Positions 1 through 8,175 of a stretch of 64,000 bases of DNA are shown here, one piece after another. Every line of letters begins with the position of its first letter. Position 1 is the stretch's first letter. The position numbers and the translations under genes are program-made. Origin of the DNA: Aliihoeflea sp. 2WW (GTDB lineage: Bacteria; Pseudomonadota; Alphaproteobacteria; Rhizobiales; Rhizobiaceae); the NCBI RefSeq assembly GCF_000497755.1, contig NZ_AYOD01000035.1, positions 310,001 through 374,000 of the forward strand, given 5' to 3'. The notes under the pieces were generated by a model. It was not told the DNA's origin, made no database searches, and saw nothing but the letters and a program-made list of their open reading frames with translations.

Positions 1-110
1 TCGTCCGCTATCTGCTCGATTTCGTGGCGAAGCGCGGCTACACGCCCTTCGCCATCTGGCGCATTCTCGTCGGCACCATCGGGCTCGCGGCCCTGCTTGC
101 CTTCGGCTGA
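1..110 (+). CDS. uppP: Undecaprenyl-diphosphatase, C-terminal end (partial)
   Basis: Only the last 35 codons are present; the gene enters from the left edge and is read from base 3. The visible tail, including YTPFAIWRILVGTIGL, resembles the final transmembrane helix of the BacA/UppP family. These inner-membrane enzymes dephosphorylate undecaprenyl pyrophosphate so the lipid carrier can be reused for peptidoglycan and surface polysaccharides. The TGA stop abuts the stop codon of the opposite-strand depolymerase gene with no spacer, so the two genes are convergent. With so little sequence the call rests on this one helix and could be another small membrane protein. Confidence 0.65.
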   Translation, partial: VRYLLDFVAKRGYTPFAIWRILVGTIGLAALLAFG

Positions 111-1388
111 TCAGCCCTTGTTGGCGACGATCCGCGGCTTCGGCCGCTCGCGCTTGGCAGCGCCTGGGTTGCTCGCCATGAAGTCGACGATGCGCGGCAC
201 GATTTCGGAGCGGAAGCGCGAGCCGTTGAAGACGCCGTAATGGCCGACCTTCGGCTGCATGTAGTGGGCGCGCATGTCATCCGGAATGTTGACGCACAAA
301 TCGTGAGCGGCCTGCGTCTGACCGAGGCCTGAAATGTCGTCGTTCTCGCCCTCGATGGTCAAAAGCGCGACATTCTTGACAGCTTTCGGATCGACCAGTT
401 CGCCGCGATGGCGCATCGTGCCGTTCGGCAGCGCGTGCTGCACGAACACGGTGTCGACCGTCTGCAGGTAGAACTCCGCGGTCAGATCCATCACCGCCAG
501 ATACTCGTCATAGAAGTCGCGATGCTTCTCGGCCGAGTCCCCGTCATCCTTGACGAGGTGCATGTAGAAGTCCTTGTGCGCGATGATGTGGCGGTCGAGG
601 TTCATGCTCATGAAGCCCGACAATTGCAGGAAGCCGGGATAGACGTTGCGCGTGAAGCCGGGCTCCGGCCATGGCACCTGCATGATGACGTTGTCGCGGA
701 ACCAGTCGATGCCCTTTTCCTCCGCCAGTTTGTTGACGGCGGTCGGATTGCGGCGCGTGTCGATCGGCCCGCCCATCAGCGTCATCGAGGCGGGCGCGAA
801 GCGGTCGCCACGCGCCTCCATGATCGATACGGCGGAGAGCACCGGCACCGATGGCTGGCAGACCGCCATCACATGCGTGTCCGGGCCGAGATGGTGGAGC
901 ATGTCGATGATGTAGTCGACATAGTCGTCGAGGTCGAACCGCCCGTCAGCGACCGGCACCATGCGGGCGTCCGTCCAGTCCGTGATGTAGACTTCGGCAT
1001 GCTGGATCATCGACTCGACCGTGCCCCGCAGGAGCGTCGCGTAGTGACCGGACATCGGCGCGACGATCAGCAGTTTGGGGTCGGCCTTGCGGTTCCTCGG
1101 CAGATCGCGCTCGAAATGGATCAGGTCGCAGAACGGCTTCTTCCAGACCACACGCTCGCTCACCGCCACCTGGTCGAAGCCGACCTTGGTTTGCGTGATG
1201 CCGAAGGACGGCTTGCCGTAGCGCCGCGTCGTCCGCTCGAACATTTCCGCGCCGGCCGCGATCGTGCGCCCCATGGGCGTGTGCGACATCGGATTGAGCG
1301 GATTGGAATAGAGCAGCTTCACCGCGTCGGCGAAGGCGCGCGCCGGTTGCAGCGCGGCATGGTTCAATTCGTAGAACTGATAATACAT
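111..1388 (-). CDS. phaZ: Intracellular polyhydroxyalkanoate (PHB) depolymerase
   Basis: A 425-residue cytoplasmic protein that fits the intracellular PHB depolymerase family, which breaks storage polyester granules into hydroxybutyrate units. The protein begins MYYQFYELNHAALQPARA, a start typical of the family, and has the lipase-box variant VCQPSVP at about residues 176-182. In that variant a cysteine (Cys177) replaces the usual serine nucleophile. It has no signal peptide, as expected for a granule-associated enzyme. It is transcribed alone, divergently from the dehydrogenase gene to its right, with about 190 bp between the two starts that must hold both promoters. No PHA synthase or phasin is visible nearby. 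Confidence 0.9.
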   Translation of the reverse strand: MYYQFYELNHAALQPARAFADAVKLLYSNPLNPMSHTPMGRTIAAGAEMFERTTRRYGKPSFGITQTKVGFDQVAVSERVVWKKPFCDLIHFERDLPRNRKADPKLLIVAPMSGHYATLLRGTVESMIQHAEVYITDWTDARMVPVADGRFDLDDYVDYIIDMLHHLGPDTHVMAVCQPSVPVLSAVSIMEARGDRFAPASMTLMGGPIDTRRNPTAVNKLAEEKGIDWFRDNVIMQVPWPEPGFTRNVYPGFLQLSGFMSMNLDRHIIAHKDFYMHLVKDDGDSAEKHRDFYDEYLAVMDLTAEFYLQTVDTVFVQHALPNGTMRHRGELVDPKAVKNVALLTIEGENDDISGLGQTQAAHDLCVNIPDDMRAHYMQPKVGHYGVFNGSRFRSEIVPRIVDFMASNPGAAKRERPKPRIVANKG

Positions 1389-1579
1389 GGATTGGCCCCC
1401 AGAGCCTCGGCCGGCGATTTGCCTGACCGGTCGGGGCTGTTGTCATCATGTTATAACGAATCTAGCAGTCACCTGTTGCATTGCAATAGAGCATAACTTT
1501 CAGCCGATTCGCCTTTCGTGGGGGTTGCGCCTTGCCAAGTGCCGGAAAGCATCTAGCTTTTTGGCCGAAGCGAGGAAAA

Positions 1580-2548
1580 ATGCCGACAGCGTTGTGGATC
1601 ACCGGGACGAGTATGTGTGCGCTGCGGCAGGAAGAGTTGCCCGTCGGCAACAATCTGGTCGAAGTCGAAACGCTTTTCTCCGGGATCAGCCGCGGCACCG
1701 AATCGCTCGTCTTTCAAGGCGCAGTGCCGGAAACCGAGCACGAGCGAATGCGCGGCCCGCACCAGTCCGGCGATTTTCCCCATCCGGTCAAGTATGGCTA
1801 CGCCAATGTCGGGCGCATCGCGTCCGGCCCGCGTAGAGGAGAAATCGCATTCTGCCTGTTTCCGCATCAGGACCGTTTCGCGGTGCCGGACGCAGACCTG
1901 ACGACGCTTCCCGTCGATCTCCCGCCTGCCCGTGCCGTGCTTGCCGCCAACATGGAAACGGCGCTCAACATCGTCTGGGACGCGCGCGCGGCGCCGGGCG
2001 ACCGCATCGCGGTGATCGGCGCGGGTGTCGTCGGCGCGCTCTGCGCATGGCTTTGCAGCCGCATTCCCGGAACCGAGGTCACGCTGGTCGACGTCAATCC
2101 GGCGCGACGCGTGCTCGCCGAGCGGCTCGCCATTCCCTTCGCCTCGCACCCGCCGGCCGATTGCGACGTCGCCATCCATGCGAGCGCCAGCGATGCAGGG
2201 CTGCAGAGCGCCGTCGATTGCGCCGGCAGTCACGCACGCATCGTCGAAGCGAGCTGGTATGGCGACAAGCCCGTCGCGCTCTCGCTGGGTGGCGCGTTTC
2301 ACGCCGGCCGCCTGCAAATCATTTCCTCGCAGGTCGGCTCGATCCCTGCCGAGCGCGCGCCGCGCTGGGATTTCAGACGGCGGCTTGCCAAGGCGCTCGA
2401 TCTCCTCGCCAGCGACGATGCGCTCGATGCGCTGATCTCCCGTACGAGCCCGTTCGCCACACTCGACCGCGACTATGCGAAGATCCTCGCCGATCCGGCG
2501 ACGCTTTGCCACCGTATCAGCTATGCTCCAACAGTCGAAGGACCCTGA
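1580..2548 (+). CDS. Medium-chain dehydrogenase/reductase, BchC-like (zinc-type alcohol dehydrogenase family)
   Basis: A 322-residue oxidoreductase with a GroES-like N-terminal part and a Rossmann domain carrying GAGVVG at about residues 147-152. The segment SGISRGTES (34-42) stands where zinc alcohol dehydrogenases have their first catalytic cysteine motif. It resembles the form found in BchC-type dehydrogenases, so catalytic zinc is doubtful. I chose the ATG at 1580 because GAGG lies just upstream; an in-frame start at 1532 would add 16 residues without a good ribosome site. It is the first gene of a four-gene operon and its TGA is followed immediately by the ATG of the pterin-synthase-like gene. 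The substrate is unknown; the neighbours suggest a pteridine- or sugar-linked intermediate. Confidence 0.75.
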   Translation: MPTALWITGTSMCALRQEELPVGNNLVEVETLFSGISRGTESLVFQGAVPETEHERMRGPHQSGDFPHPVKYGYANVGRIASGPRRGEIAFCLFPHQDRFAVPDADLTTLPVDLPPARAVLAANMETALNIVWDARAAPGDRIAVIGAGVVGALCAWLCSRIPGTEVTLVDVNPARRVLAERLAIPFASHPPADCDVAIHASASDAGLQSAVDCAGSHARIVEASWYGDKPVALSLGGAFHAGRLQIISSQVGSIPAERAPRWDFRRRLAKALDLLASDDALDALISRTSPFATLDRDYAKILADPATLCHRISYAPTVEGP

Positions 2549-2944
2549 ATGTTTGCCGTCGAAGTTCGCGACCACATCATGATCGCCCACAGCCTGCCCT
2601 CGCCAGTCTTCGGCCCGGCGCAGAACATGCACGGCGCGACCTTCGTCGTCGACGCCGCCTTCTATACGCGCGACATCGACGAAAACCGCCTGACCGTCGA
2701 CATCGGCCTTGCGACCGATGCACTAAAAGCCGCGCTCGACCCACTGCGCTACGGCAATCTCGACGAAATCGATGCCTTCAAGGGCAAGATCACGACGACC
2801 GAATTCCTGTGCAAGCATATCTTCGACCAACTCGCGACGACCGTTCGCACCAAGGGTCTTGGCGATAGTGGCCGCGTCGTGAAGATCCGTGTCCAGCTTC
2901 ACGAGAGCCACGTCGCGCGCGCTTGGTATGAAGGCGAGTTGTGA
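2549..2944 (+). CDS. 6-pyruvoyl-tetrahydropterin synthase / QueD-like protein with degenerate active site
   Basis: A 131-residue protein of the PTPS/QueD fold. Family members normally bind zinc with three histidines (AH and HGH motifs) and use a cysteine plus an Asp-His pair to rearrange dihydroneopterin triphosphate. Here the first histidine (His14) and the first of the HGH pair (His28) remain. The catalytic cysteine position is Ala24, the third zinc ligand is Ala30, and the Asp-His pair aligns with Arg67-Tyr68. Thr84-Glu85 and the C-terminal Glu119 are retained. The protein may therefore bind a pterin-like ligand without performing the classical reaction, or catalyse something else. It sits between a dehydrogenase gene (zero spacing) and a glycosyltransferase gene (4-base overlap), which implies translational coupling. 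Confidence 0.75.
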   Translation: MFAVEVRDHIMIAHSLPSPVFGPAQNMHGATFVVDAAFYTRDIDENRLTVDIGLATDALKAALDPLRYGNLDEIDAFKGKITTTEFLCKHIFDQLATTVRTKGLGDSGRVVKIRVQLHESHVARAWYEGEL

Positions 2945-3987
2945 CGAGGCCGCATCTCCATTTCGTCATTCCGGGGGATATCGACACGCCCACCGGCGGT
3001 TATGGCTACGACCGGAAAGTCGCTGACGGGCTCCGCGAGCTCGGCTGGACGGTCGAGATCGTCTCGCTGCCCGGCAGCTATCCCGACACCGACGCCGCAA
3101 CCCACCGCGCGGCCGAAGAGGCCTTTGCGAACCTGCCGGGTGATGCCTTGGTTTTGGTCGACGGCCTCGCCTTTGCCCGGCTTCCCGACCTCATGGCCGG
3201 CCAAGCCGGCCGATTGCGCCTTGCCGCACTGGTCCATCATCCGCTTGCCGATGAAGGCGGGCTGCCAGCCGAAAAGGCAGCCCGGTTCGAGGCGGACGAG
3301 CGCGCCGCACTGCGCCATGCGGCGGCGATCATCTGTACGAGCGAGACCACCGGACGCCGGCTGATGGACCATTTCGGCGTGCCTGCATCGGCCCTGCAGG
3401 TCGCTCCGCCCGGCACGGAACGTAACCCTACGCTTACCTATGAGAGAGATCGAACACGTCTCCTCTGCGTCGCGTCCATCGTCCCGCGCAAGGGTCACGA
3501 CATTCTCGTCGAGGCGCTCGCAAAGATCGCCGATCTGGGTTGGAACGCCCGGTTCGTCGGGCCCTCGCGCGACGAAACTTGGCGCGCGCGGCTCGATCGG
3601 ATGATCTCGGATGCCGGCCTCGCCGACCGCATCGAATTCACCGGCCCGCTGAACGATCTCGATCCCGAATACGCCCGAGCAGGGATCTTCGTGCTCGCGA
3701 CGCGCCACGAAGGCTATGGCATGGCCTATGCCGAAGCGCTCGCCGCGGGCTTGCCGGTGGTCGGCTGTGCGGTCGGTGCCGTGCCCGAAGTCGTGCCGCC
3801 CGACGCCGGCGCACTCGTGCCTGCCGACGATCCGGCCGCTTTCGCGGATGCCTTGCGGCGACTCCTCACCGACGACGCATCCTATGCCAGCGCTGGCGAA
3901 GGCGCCCGCCGGGCCGCCGAGCGTCTACCGCTTTGGTCGGACACGATCACCATCATCGCCCGCGCCCTGCAGGAGATCGGCCGATGA
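2941..3987 (+). CDS. GT4-family glycosyltransferase
   Basis: A 348-residue GT-B glycosyltransferase starting with GTG inside the preceding stop (GTGA overlap). The N-terminal acceptor half begins HLHFVIPGDIDTPTGGYGYD, which includes the glycine-rich loop. The C-terminal donor half has the PRKGHDILVEAL segment and the E-x7-E signature in HEGYGMAYAEA. Such enzymes transfer a sugar from a nucleotide donor with retention. The operon places it after a pterin-synthase-like protein and before a methyltransferase, so the acceptor could be a small pteridine-like molecule rather than a polysaccharide. That is inference from context only. Confidence 0.85.
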   Translation: MTRPHLHFVIPGDIDTPTGGYGYDRKVADGLRELGWTVEIVSLPGSYPDTDAATHRAAEEAFANLPGDALVLVDGLAFARLPDLMAGQAGRLRLAALVHHPLADEGGLPAEKAARFEADERAALRHAAAIICTSETTGRRLMDHFGVPASALQVAPPGTERNPTLTYERDRTRLLCVASIVPRKGHDILVEALAKIADLGWNARFVGPSRDETWRARLDRMISDAGLADRIEFTGPLNDLDPEYARAGIFVLATRHEGYGMAYAEALAAGLPVVGCAVGAVPEVVPPDAGALVPADDPAAFADALRRLLTDDASYASAGEGARRAAERLPLWSDTITIIARALQEIGR

Positions 3988-4745
3988 GCTTTTCCACGGC
4001 ATGGCTCGATCTGCGCGAAAGCGCCGACAACGCCGCACGCGATGCGTCGATGCTGGCAGACGTTCGCGCGTTCCTCGCGCAGCAACCCGACCCCGTCATC
4101 GTCGATCTCGGTTCGGGCACCGGCTCGACCCTGCGCGCCATCGGCGAAGTACCGGCACGCTGGCGTCTGGTCGACCACGATCCGGCCCTTCTCGCCGAGG
4201 CCGCGCGACGATCCGGCCCGGGCGTCGAGACGGTGGAACTCGACCTCACCCGCACCGACGACATCCCCCTCGACGGCGCCGCGCTCGTCACCGCGTCGGC
4301 CTTGTTCGACCTCGCCAGCGCCGGCTGGATCGACGCCCTTGCAGACCGGCTCGCCGCGTCCCGAACGGGCCTCTACGCCGCGCTCAGCTATGACGGCGTC
4401 CTCGAATGGAGCCCGGCAGACCCGGACGATGCGACGATCCGAAATGCCTTCAACGCGCATCAGCGCGGCGAGAAGGGCTTTGGCCCCGCGCTCGGCCCTT
4501 CGGGTGCATCCCACCTCGCCGAGGCAATGCGCAGACGCGGCTATCGCGTCACGATCGCCGACAGCCCTTGGAAACTCGGGCCGGCGGAGACTGAACTGCA
4601 GCGCGCGCTCGTCACCGGGATCGCGGATGCCGCGCGCGAACTCGACGTCGCATCGGCCGATGCCTGGCTCCGGCGCCGGCTTGCGGCTGCATCGAGCGCC
4701 CATTGCACGGTCGGCCATCTCGACGTCCTGGCCCTGCCCGCCTGA
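3984..4745 (+). CDS. Class I SAM-dependent methyltransferase
   Basis: A 253-residue methyltransferase whose SAM-binding motif I is VDLGSGTGSTLR at about residues 40-51, followed by a motif II acid in LVDHDPALL. It starts at ATG 3984, overlapping the glycosyltransferase stop by four bases, and ends the four-gene operon. The middle part contains LSYDGVLEWSPADPDD and an AFNAHQRGEKGFGPALGP segment that probably forms the substrate pocket. I cannot assign the substrate. It does not belong to the FkbM type found in the neighbouring operon, so the region holds two unrelated methyltransferases. Confidence 0.8.
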   Translation: MSFSTAWLDLRESADNAARDASMLADVRAFLAQQPDPVIVDLGSGTGSTLRAIGEVPARWRLVDHDPALLAEAARRSGPGVETVELDLTRTDDIPLDGAALVTASALFDLASAGWIDALADRLAASRTGLYAALSYDGVLEWSPADPDDATIRNAFNAHQRGEKGFGPALGPSGASHLAEAMRRRGYRVTIADSPWKLGPAETELQRALVTGIADAARELDVASADAWLRRRLAAASSAHCTVGHLDVLALPA

Positions 4746-4818
4746 CGTGGCTGCCGCCTTGCACATGCCGCCGTCCCGTCGCACATAGCAGGCGGACAGA
4801 AAGCGGAGTTGAGCGCGC

Positions 4819-6045
4819 GTGGAAGATCGGGTCATCATCGTCGGTGCCGGGCATGGCGGGTCGCAGGCCGCGGCAAGCCTTCGGCAGGAGGGGTATTCCG
4901 GTCGTATCGCGCTCGTCAATGACGAGACGGAACTGCCCTACCACAAGCCCCCGCTCTCGAAGACCTTCCTGAAGACGCCCGAAGGCGGATCGCAGATGCT
5001 GCGGCCGGAAAGCTTTTATCGCGACAATGAGGTCGATCTCGTCTTCGGCCGCCGCGTCGCTGCGATCGACCGAGCGGCCTCGACCGTTGCATTGGACGAC
5101 GGCACGTCGCTGCCTTTCTCGCACATCATCCTGGCCACCGGCGCCCGTCCGCGCCTGCCGCCTCTCGATGGCCTCGCGCTCGACGGCGTCTTCGCGCTGC
5201 GCAACTTCGCGGATGCCGGCCGCATCCGTCAGGCGACCGAGGCTGCGCAGTCGGCCGTGGTGGTCGGCGGCGGCTTCATCGGCATGGAGATTGCCCACAC
5301 GCTCGCCGGCCTCGGCAAGAAGGTGGCGCTCCTCGAAATGGCGCCGCGCGTTCTCGGCCGTTCGGTGGCGCCGGCGATCTCGGCCTATGCCGACGCACGC
5401 GCCCGGCAGGCTGGCATCGACTTGCGAGTCGACACCGGCGTCGCCGGCATCGAGGGATCGAACGGCCATGTGACGGCCGTGCGGCTCGCCGATGGCTCGC
5501 ATGTTGCGGCCGATCTGGTGATTCTCGGCACGGGCGTCGTGCCGAATGTCGAGCTTGCAGCGGAGGCCGGGCTCGAAATCGCCAACGGCATCGTCGTGGA
5601 CGAGGCACTGCGCACCGCCGATCCGCGCATTCTCGCGCTTGGCGACGCTGCCAGCTTCCATCATTGGCATGCGGCACGTCCGGTGCGGCTTGAATCCGTG
5701 CAAAACGCCAGCGATCAGGCCAAGCACGCCGCGCGCACCATCACCGACAAGGCGGGTGCCTATCGCGACGTGCCGTGGTTCTGGTCGGACCAGGGCGACA
5801 TCAAGCTGCAGACGGCCGGTCTATCCTTCGATGCCGACCGGTTCGTCACGTCCGGAGACCCCGAAGAGAACGCGTTCTCCGTCTGGCATTTTTCAGGGCC
5901 GAGGCTGCTCGCGGTCGATTCGATCAACCGCGCTGCCGACCACATGATCGCGCGGCGGCTGCTGGCGGCCGGCGTCTCGCCGAGCGAAGCGGACATCGCC
6001 GCGGGCGCGCAGCGCCTCAAGGAACTCGCTCAGCCGAAGCCGTAG
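4819..6045 (+). CDS. FAD-dependent NAD(P)H:ferredoxin (rubredoxin-type) reductase
   Basis: A 408-residue flavoprotein of the AIF/BphA4/putidaredoxin-reductase type. It begins with the FAD dinucleotide motif VIIVGAGHGGSQAA, has the YHKPPLSK segment typical of this group, a second NAD(P)H-binding motif VVVGGGFIGMEIA near residue 150, and the FAD contact LALGDAA near 275. Such enzymes pass electrons from NAD(P)H to a small iron-sulfur partner that feeds a cytochrome P450 or oxygenase. No ferredoxin or P450 gene is in the window. The start is a GTG at 4819 with GGAG ten bases upstream. The 3' end overlaps the convergent cytochrome b561 gene by 29 bp. Confidence 0.88.
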   Translation: MEDRVIIVGAGHGGSQAAASLRQEGYSGRIALVNDETELPYHKPPLSKTFLKTPEGGSQMLRPESFYRDNEVDLVFGRRVAAIDRAASTVALDDGTSLPFSHIILATGARPRLPPLDGLALDGVFALRNFADAGRIRQATEAAQSAVVVGGGFIGMEIAHTLAGLGKKVALLEMAPRVLGRSVAPAISAYADARARQAGIDLRVDTGVAGIEGSNGHVTAVRLADGSHVAADLVILGTGVVPNVELAAEAGLEIANGIVVDEALRTADPRILALGDAASFHHWHAARPVRLESVQNASDQAKHAARTITDKAGAYRDVPWFWSDQGDIKLQTAGLSFDADRFVTSGDPEENAFSVWHFSGPRLLAVDSINRAADHMIARRLLAAGVSPSEADIAAGAQRLKELAQPKP

Positions 6046-6562
6046 GCGGCCACATCCGCGAGAAGACGCCATCGCGGCGAACGAGGCCATGATAGGTCGC
6101 CGCGCCGACATGGAGCGCGATGAGAAGGCCGATGCCGAACTTGGCGCGGGCGTGGATCGACTTGGCCGTTTGCGCCAGCGCATCGTCGCGCGGCACGAAA
6201 CTCGGCACGCCGATCGCGTCCAACAGTTCGACCGGGAAGCCCCCGGCCCGAACCCGCACATAGCCGCTCACCGCCATGACGATCAGCAGCAGGTAGAGCG
6301 CGGCATGCGTCGCGCGGGCTGCGAACTTCTGGATCGCCGGCAGGCTGTCGGGCAAGGGTGGCGCGCGGTGAGTTGCGCGCCAGACCAGCCGCACTGCGAG
6401 AAGCACGAGCAGCAACGCCCCGGCATTCTTGTGGAAGAGGAAGAGCGGGTCCTGAACGGCCCGATCATCGACATTGGTCATCACCAGGCCGACGGGGATC
6501 ATCGCCAGAACGATCAGCGCGGTCAGCCAATGCAGGATGCGGGACATCCGATCGTAGCCCAT
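6017..6562 (-). CDS. Cytochrome b561 family membrane protein
   Basis: A 181-residue protein with four predicted membrane helices and the start typical of the family (YDRMSRILHWLTALIVLAMI). Candidate haem-ligand histidines are His11, His44, His137 and His151, at the expected helix positions. Bacterial b561 proteins move electrons between the quinone pool and periplasmic or superoxide-linked partners. The gene is convergent with and overlaps the ferredoxin reductase gene, so it is not in the same transcript. It is divergent from the CDP-alcohol phosphatidyltransferase gene. The precise redox partner cannot be read from the sequence. Confidence 0.85.
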   Translation of the reverse strand: MGYDRMSRILHWLTALIVLAMIPVGLVMTNVDDRAVQDPLFLFHKNAGALLLVLLAVRLVWRATHRAPPLPDSLPAIQKFAARATHAALYLLLIVMAVSGYVRVRAGGFPVELLDAIGVPSFVPRDDALAQTAKSIHARAKFGIGLLIALHVGAATYHGLVRRDGVFSRMWPPTASAERVP

Positions 6563-6688
6563 CGTCGTATCTCATCCAGTTGGACGCCAAGAGAATGACG
6601 CAGAGTTGAGCAAAGTCAAAGGTCTAGAGCGAAGGGTGGGCTTGCAGCCGGCAAAGCACGCGCCATACTTGCAGGCTAGGAGCAAGCG

Positions 6689-7435
6689 ATGACGACCAGT
6701 TCGACCCGAATTGCGCGAGTTGGGTTGCCGCATGGTCTGGCGGCACGAGCCGGGCTTTGGGTTCAGGCGATCGGCGCGGCGACGGCGCTGGCCGCCATGG
6801 GGCTCGACGCGCTCGGCCTCGGCTGGGGCGCGGCGAGCATCGTGCTTTACCTCGTCGTGGCCGCCTGCATCATCACCCGCATCACCGCCAGCCATCCACA
6901 CGAGGCATTCGGCCCCGCAAATATCGTGACGCTGTTTCGCGCCGGGCTCGTCGCGCTCGTCGCCGCGACCCTGTTCGCGCCGGCGCCCAGCGGCGATGCC
7001 GCGTTCCTGATCGGCGGGCTCGCCTTCGTTATCCTAGCGCTTGACGGCGTCGACGGCTGGCTGGCGCGACGCACCGGGCTTTCCTCCACCTTCGGCGCCC
7101 GGTTCGATCTCGAGATCGACGCGCTGTTCGTCCTCGTCCTGTCCGCGCTCGCCTTCACCAACGACAAGGCCGGAGCGTGGGTGCTGCTGATCGGCGCGAT
7201 GCGATACGCCTTCTTCTTTGCCGGCCGGCTGACGCCGAAGCTTGAGGCTCCGCTGCCCGACTCCATGCGGCGAAAGGCCGTCTGCGTGATCCAGATCGCA
7301 GCACTCGGCCTGCTCCTCCTGCCGCAGGTCCAGCCTCCCCATTCGGTCTGGATCGCGGCCGGGGCGCTCGTCCTCCTCGCCTGGTCGTTCGCCGTCGACA
7401 CTCTCCATCTCCTGCGCCGGCCGGTGGATTCATGA
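6689..7435 (+). CDS. CDP-alcohol phosphatidyltransferase family protein
   Basis: A 248-residue integral membrane enzyme. It carries a perfect CDP-alcohol phosphotransferase signature, DG-xx-AR-x8-G-xxx-D-xxx-D, spelled DGWLARRTGLSSTFG and continued by ARFDLEID. The family joins a CDP-linked lipid or alcohol to a second alcohol, making phospholipids such as PG, PI or PC or related head-group esters. The start at 6689 has AGGAG seven bases upstream. It begins a second four-gene operon whose members overlap by 4, 23 and 14 bases. Being next to an FkbM methyltransferase and a sulfatase-like membrane enzyme, it is more likely an accessory lipid or glycan modifier than the housekeeping PgsA or PssA. 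Confidence 0.88.
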   Translation: MTTSSTRIARVGLPHGLAARAGLWVQAIGAATALAAMGLDALGLGWGAASIVLYLVVAACIITRITASHPHEAFGPANIVTLFRAGLVALVAATLFAPAPSGDAAFLIGGLAFVILALDGVDGWLARRTGLSSTFGARFDLEIDALFVLVLSALAFTNDKAGAWVLLIGAMRYAFFFAGRLTPKLEAPLPDSMRRKAVCVIQIAALGLLLLPQVQPPHSVWIAAGALVLLAWSFAVDTLHLLRRPVDS

Positions 7436-8175
7436 GCGGCCTTCGCAGCGCCGCCGGGCTGGCGCGGTCGCTGATCATCTACTACTCGCGGCCGCACCGG
7501 ATCGGCCGCACCGGGCGATTTTACCGCCAGTTCGCCGGTCCCGGAGACGTCACCTTCGACATTGGCGGACATGTCGGCAACCGCTCGCGAGCGCTTCGCC
7601 GCACCGGCGCCAAAGTGATCACGCTCGAGCCGCAACCGCTCTTCTACCGCTTCCTCAAGCATACCCTTCCTGCGGACATCACCGTCCTGCCGCTCGCAGT
7701 CGGCCCGCATGTCGGCCGCTCGTCGATGTCCGTTTCCAGCCTGCATCCCACCGTGTCCTCGCTGCGCGGGGATATCGACCGCGCCGTCAAGGGCGATCCG
7801 GGCTTCGATGCCGTGATCTGGGACGAGACGGCGCCGATCGAGATGATCACCCTCGATGCGCTGATCGCGGAGCATGGCGAACCTGCCTTCATCAAGATCG
7901 ATGTCGAGGGTTTCGAGGATCAGGTCCTTGCCGGACTGTCGCGGCCGGTGCCGGCACTCGCCTTCGAATTCCTGCCATCGATGGCCGATGTCGCGGAGGC
8001 CTGCATCGCCAGGCTCGAGAGCCTCGGCACCTACGAATTCAACCTGATGACCGGCGAGAAGCTGAGGTTCCTGTCGCCCTCCTGGGTCGATGCGGCGGAC
8101 ATCCGCCTCCGGGTTGCTGCGGCAGTTCACGAAGGTCGTTCAGGAGACGTCTATGCGCGCCGCGCGGCAGGCTGA
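7432..8175 (+). CDS. FkbM family methyltransferase
   Basis: A 247-residue SAM-dependent methyltransferase. The SAM site is VTFDIGGHVGNRSRAL and the family-diagnostic C-terminal motif FIKIDVEGFEDQVLAGL is present. FkbM enzymes usually O-methylate sugars or polyketide hydroxyls. The ATG overlaps the preceding stop in an ATGA arrangement, showing coupling to the CDP-alcohol transferase. No membrane helix is seen, so it acts in the cytoplasm, perhaps on a nucleotide sugar or lipid-linked precursor made by its neighbours. Confidence 0.85.
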   Translation: MSGLRSAAGLARSLIIYYSRPHRIGRTGRFYRQFAGPGDVTFDIGGHVGNRSRALRRTGAKVITLEPQPLFYRFLKHTLPADITVLPLAVGPHVGRSSMSVSSLHPTVSSLRGDIDRAVKGDPGFDAVIWDETAPIEMITLDALIAEHGEPAFIKIDVEGFEDQVLAGLSRPVPALAFEFLPSMADVAEACIARLESLGTYEFNLMTGEKLRFLSPSWVDAADIRLRVAAAVHEGRSGDVYARRAAG

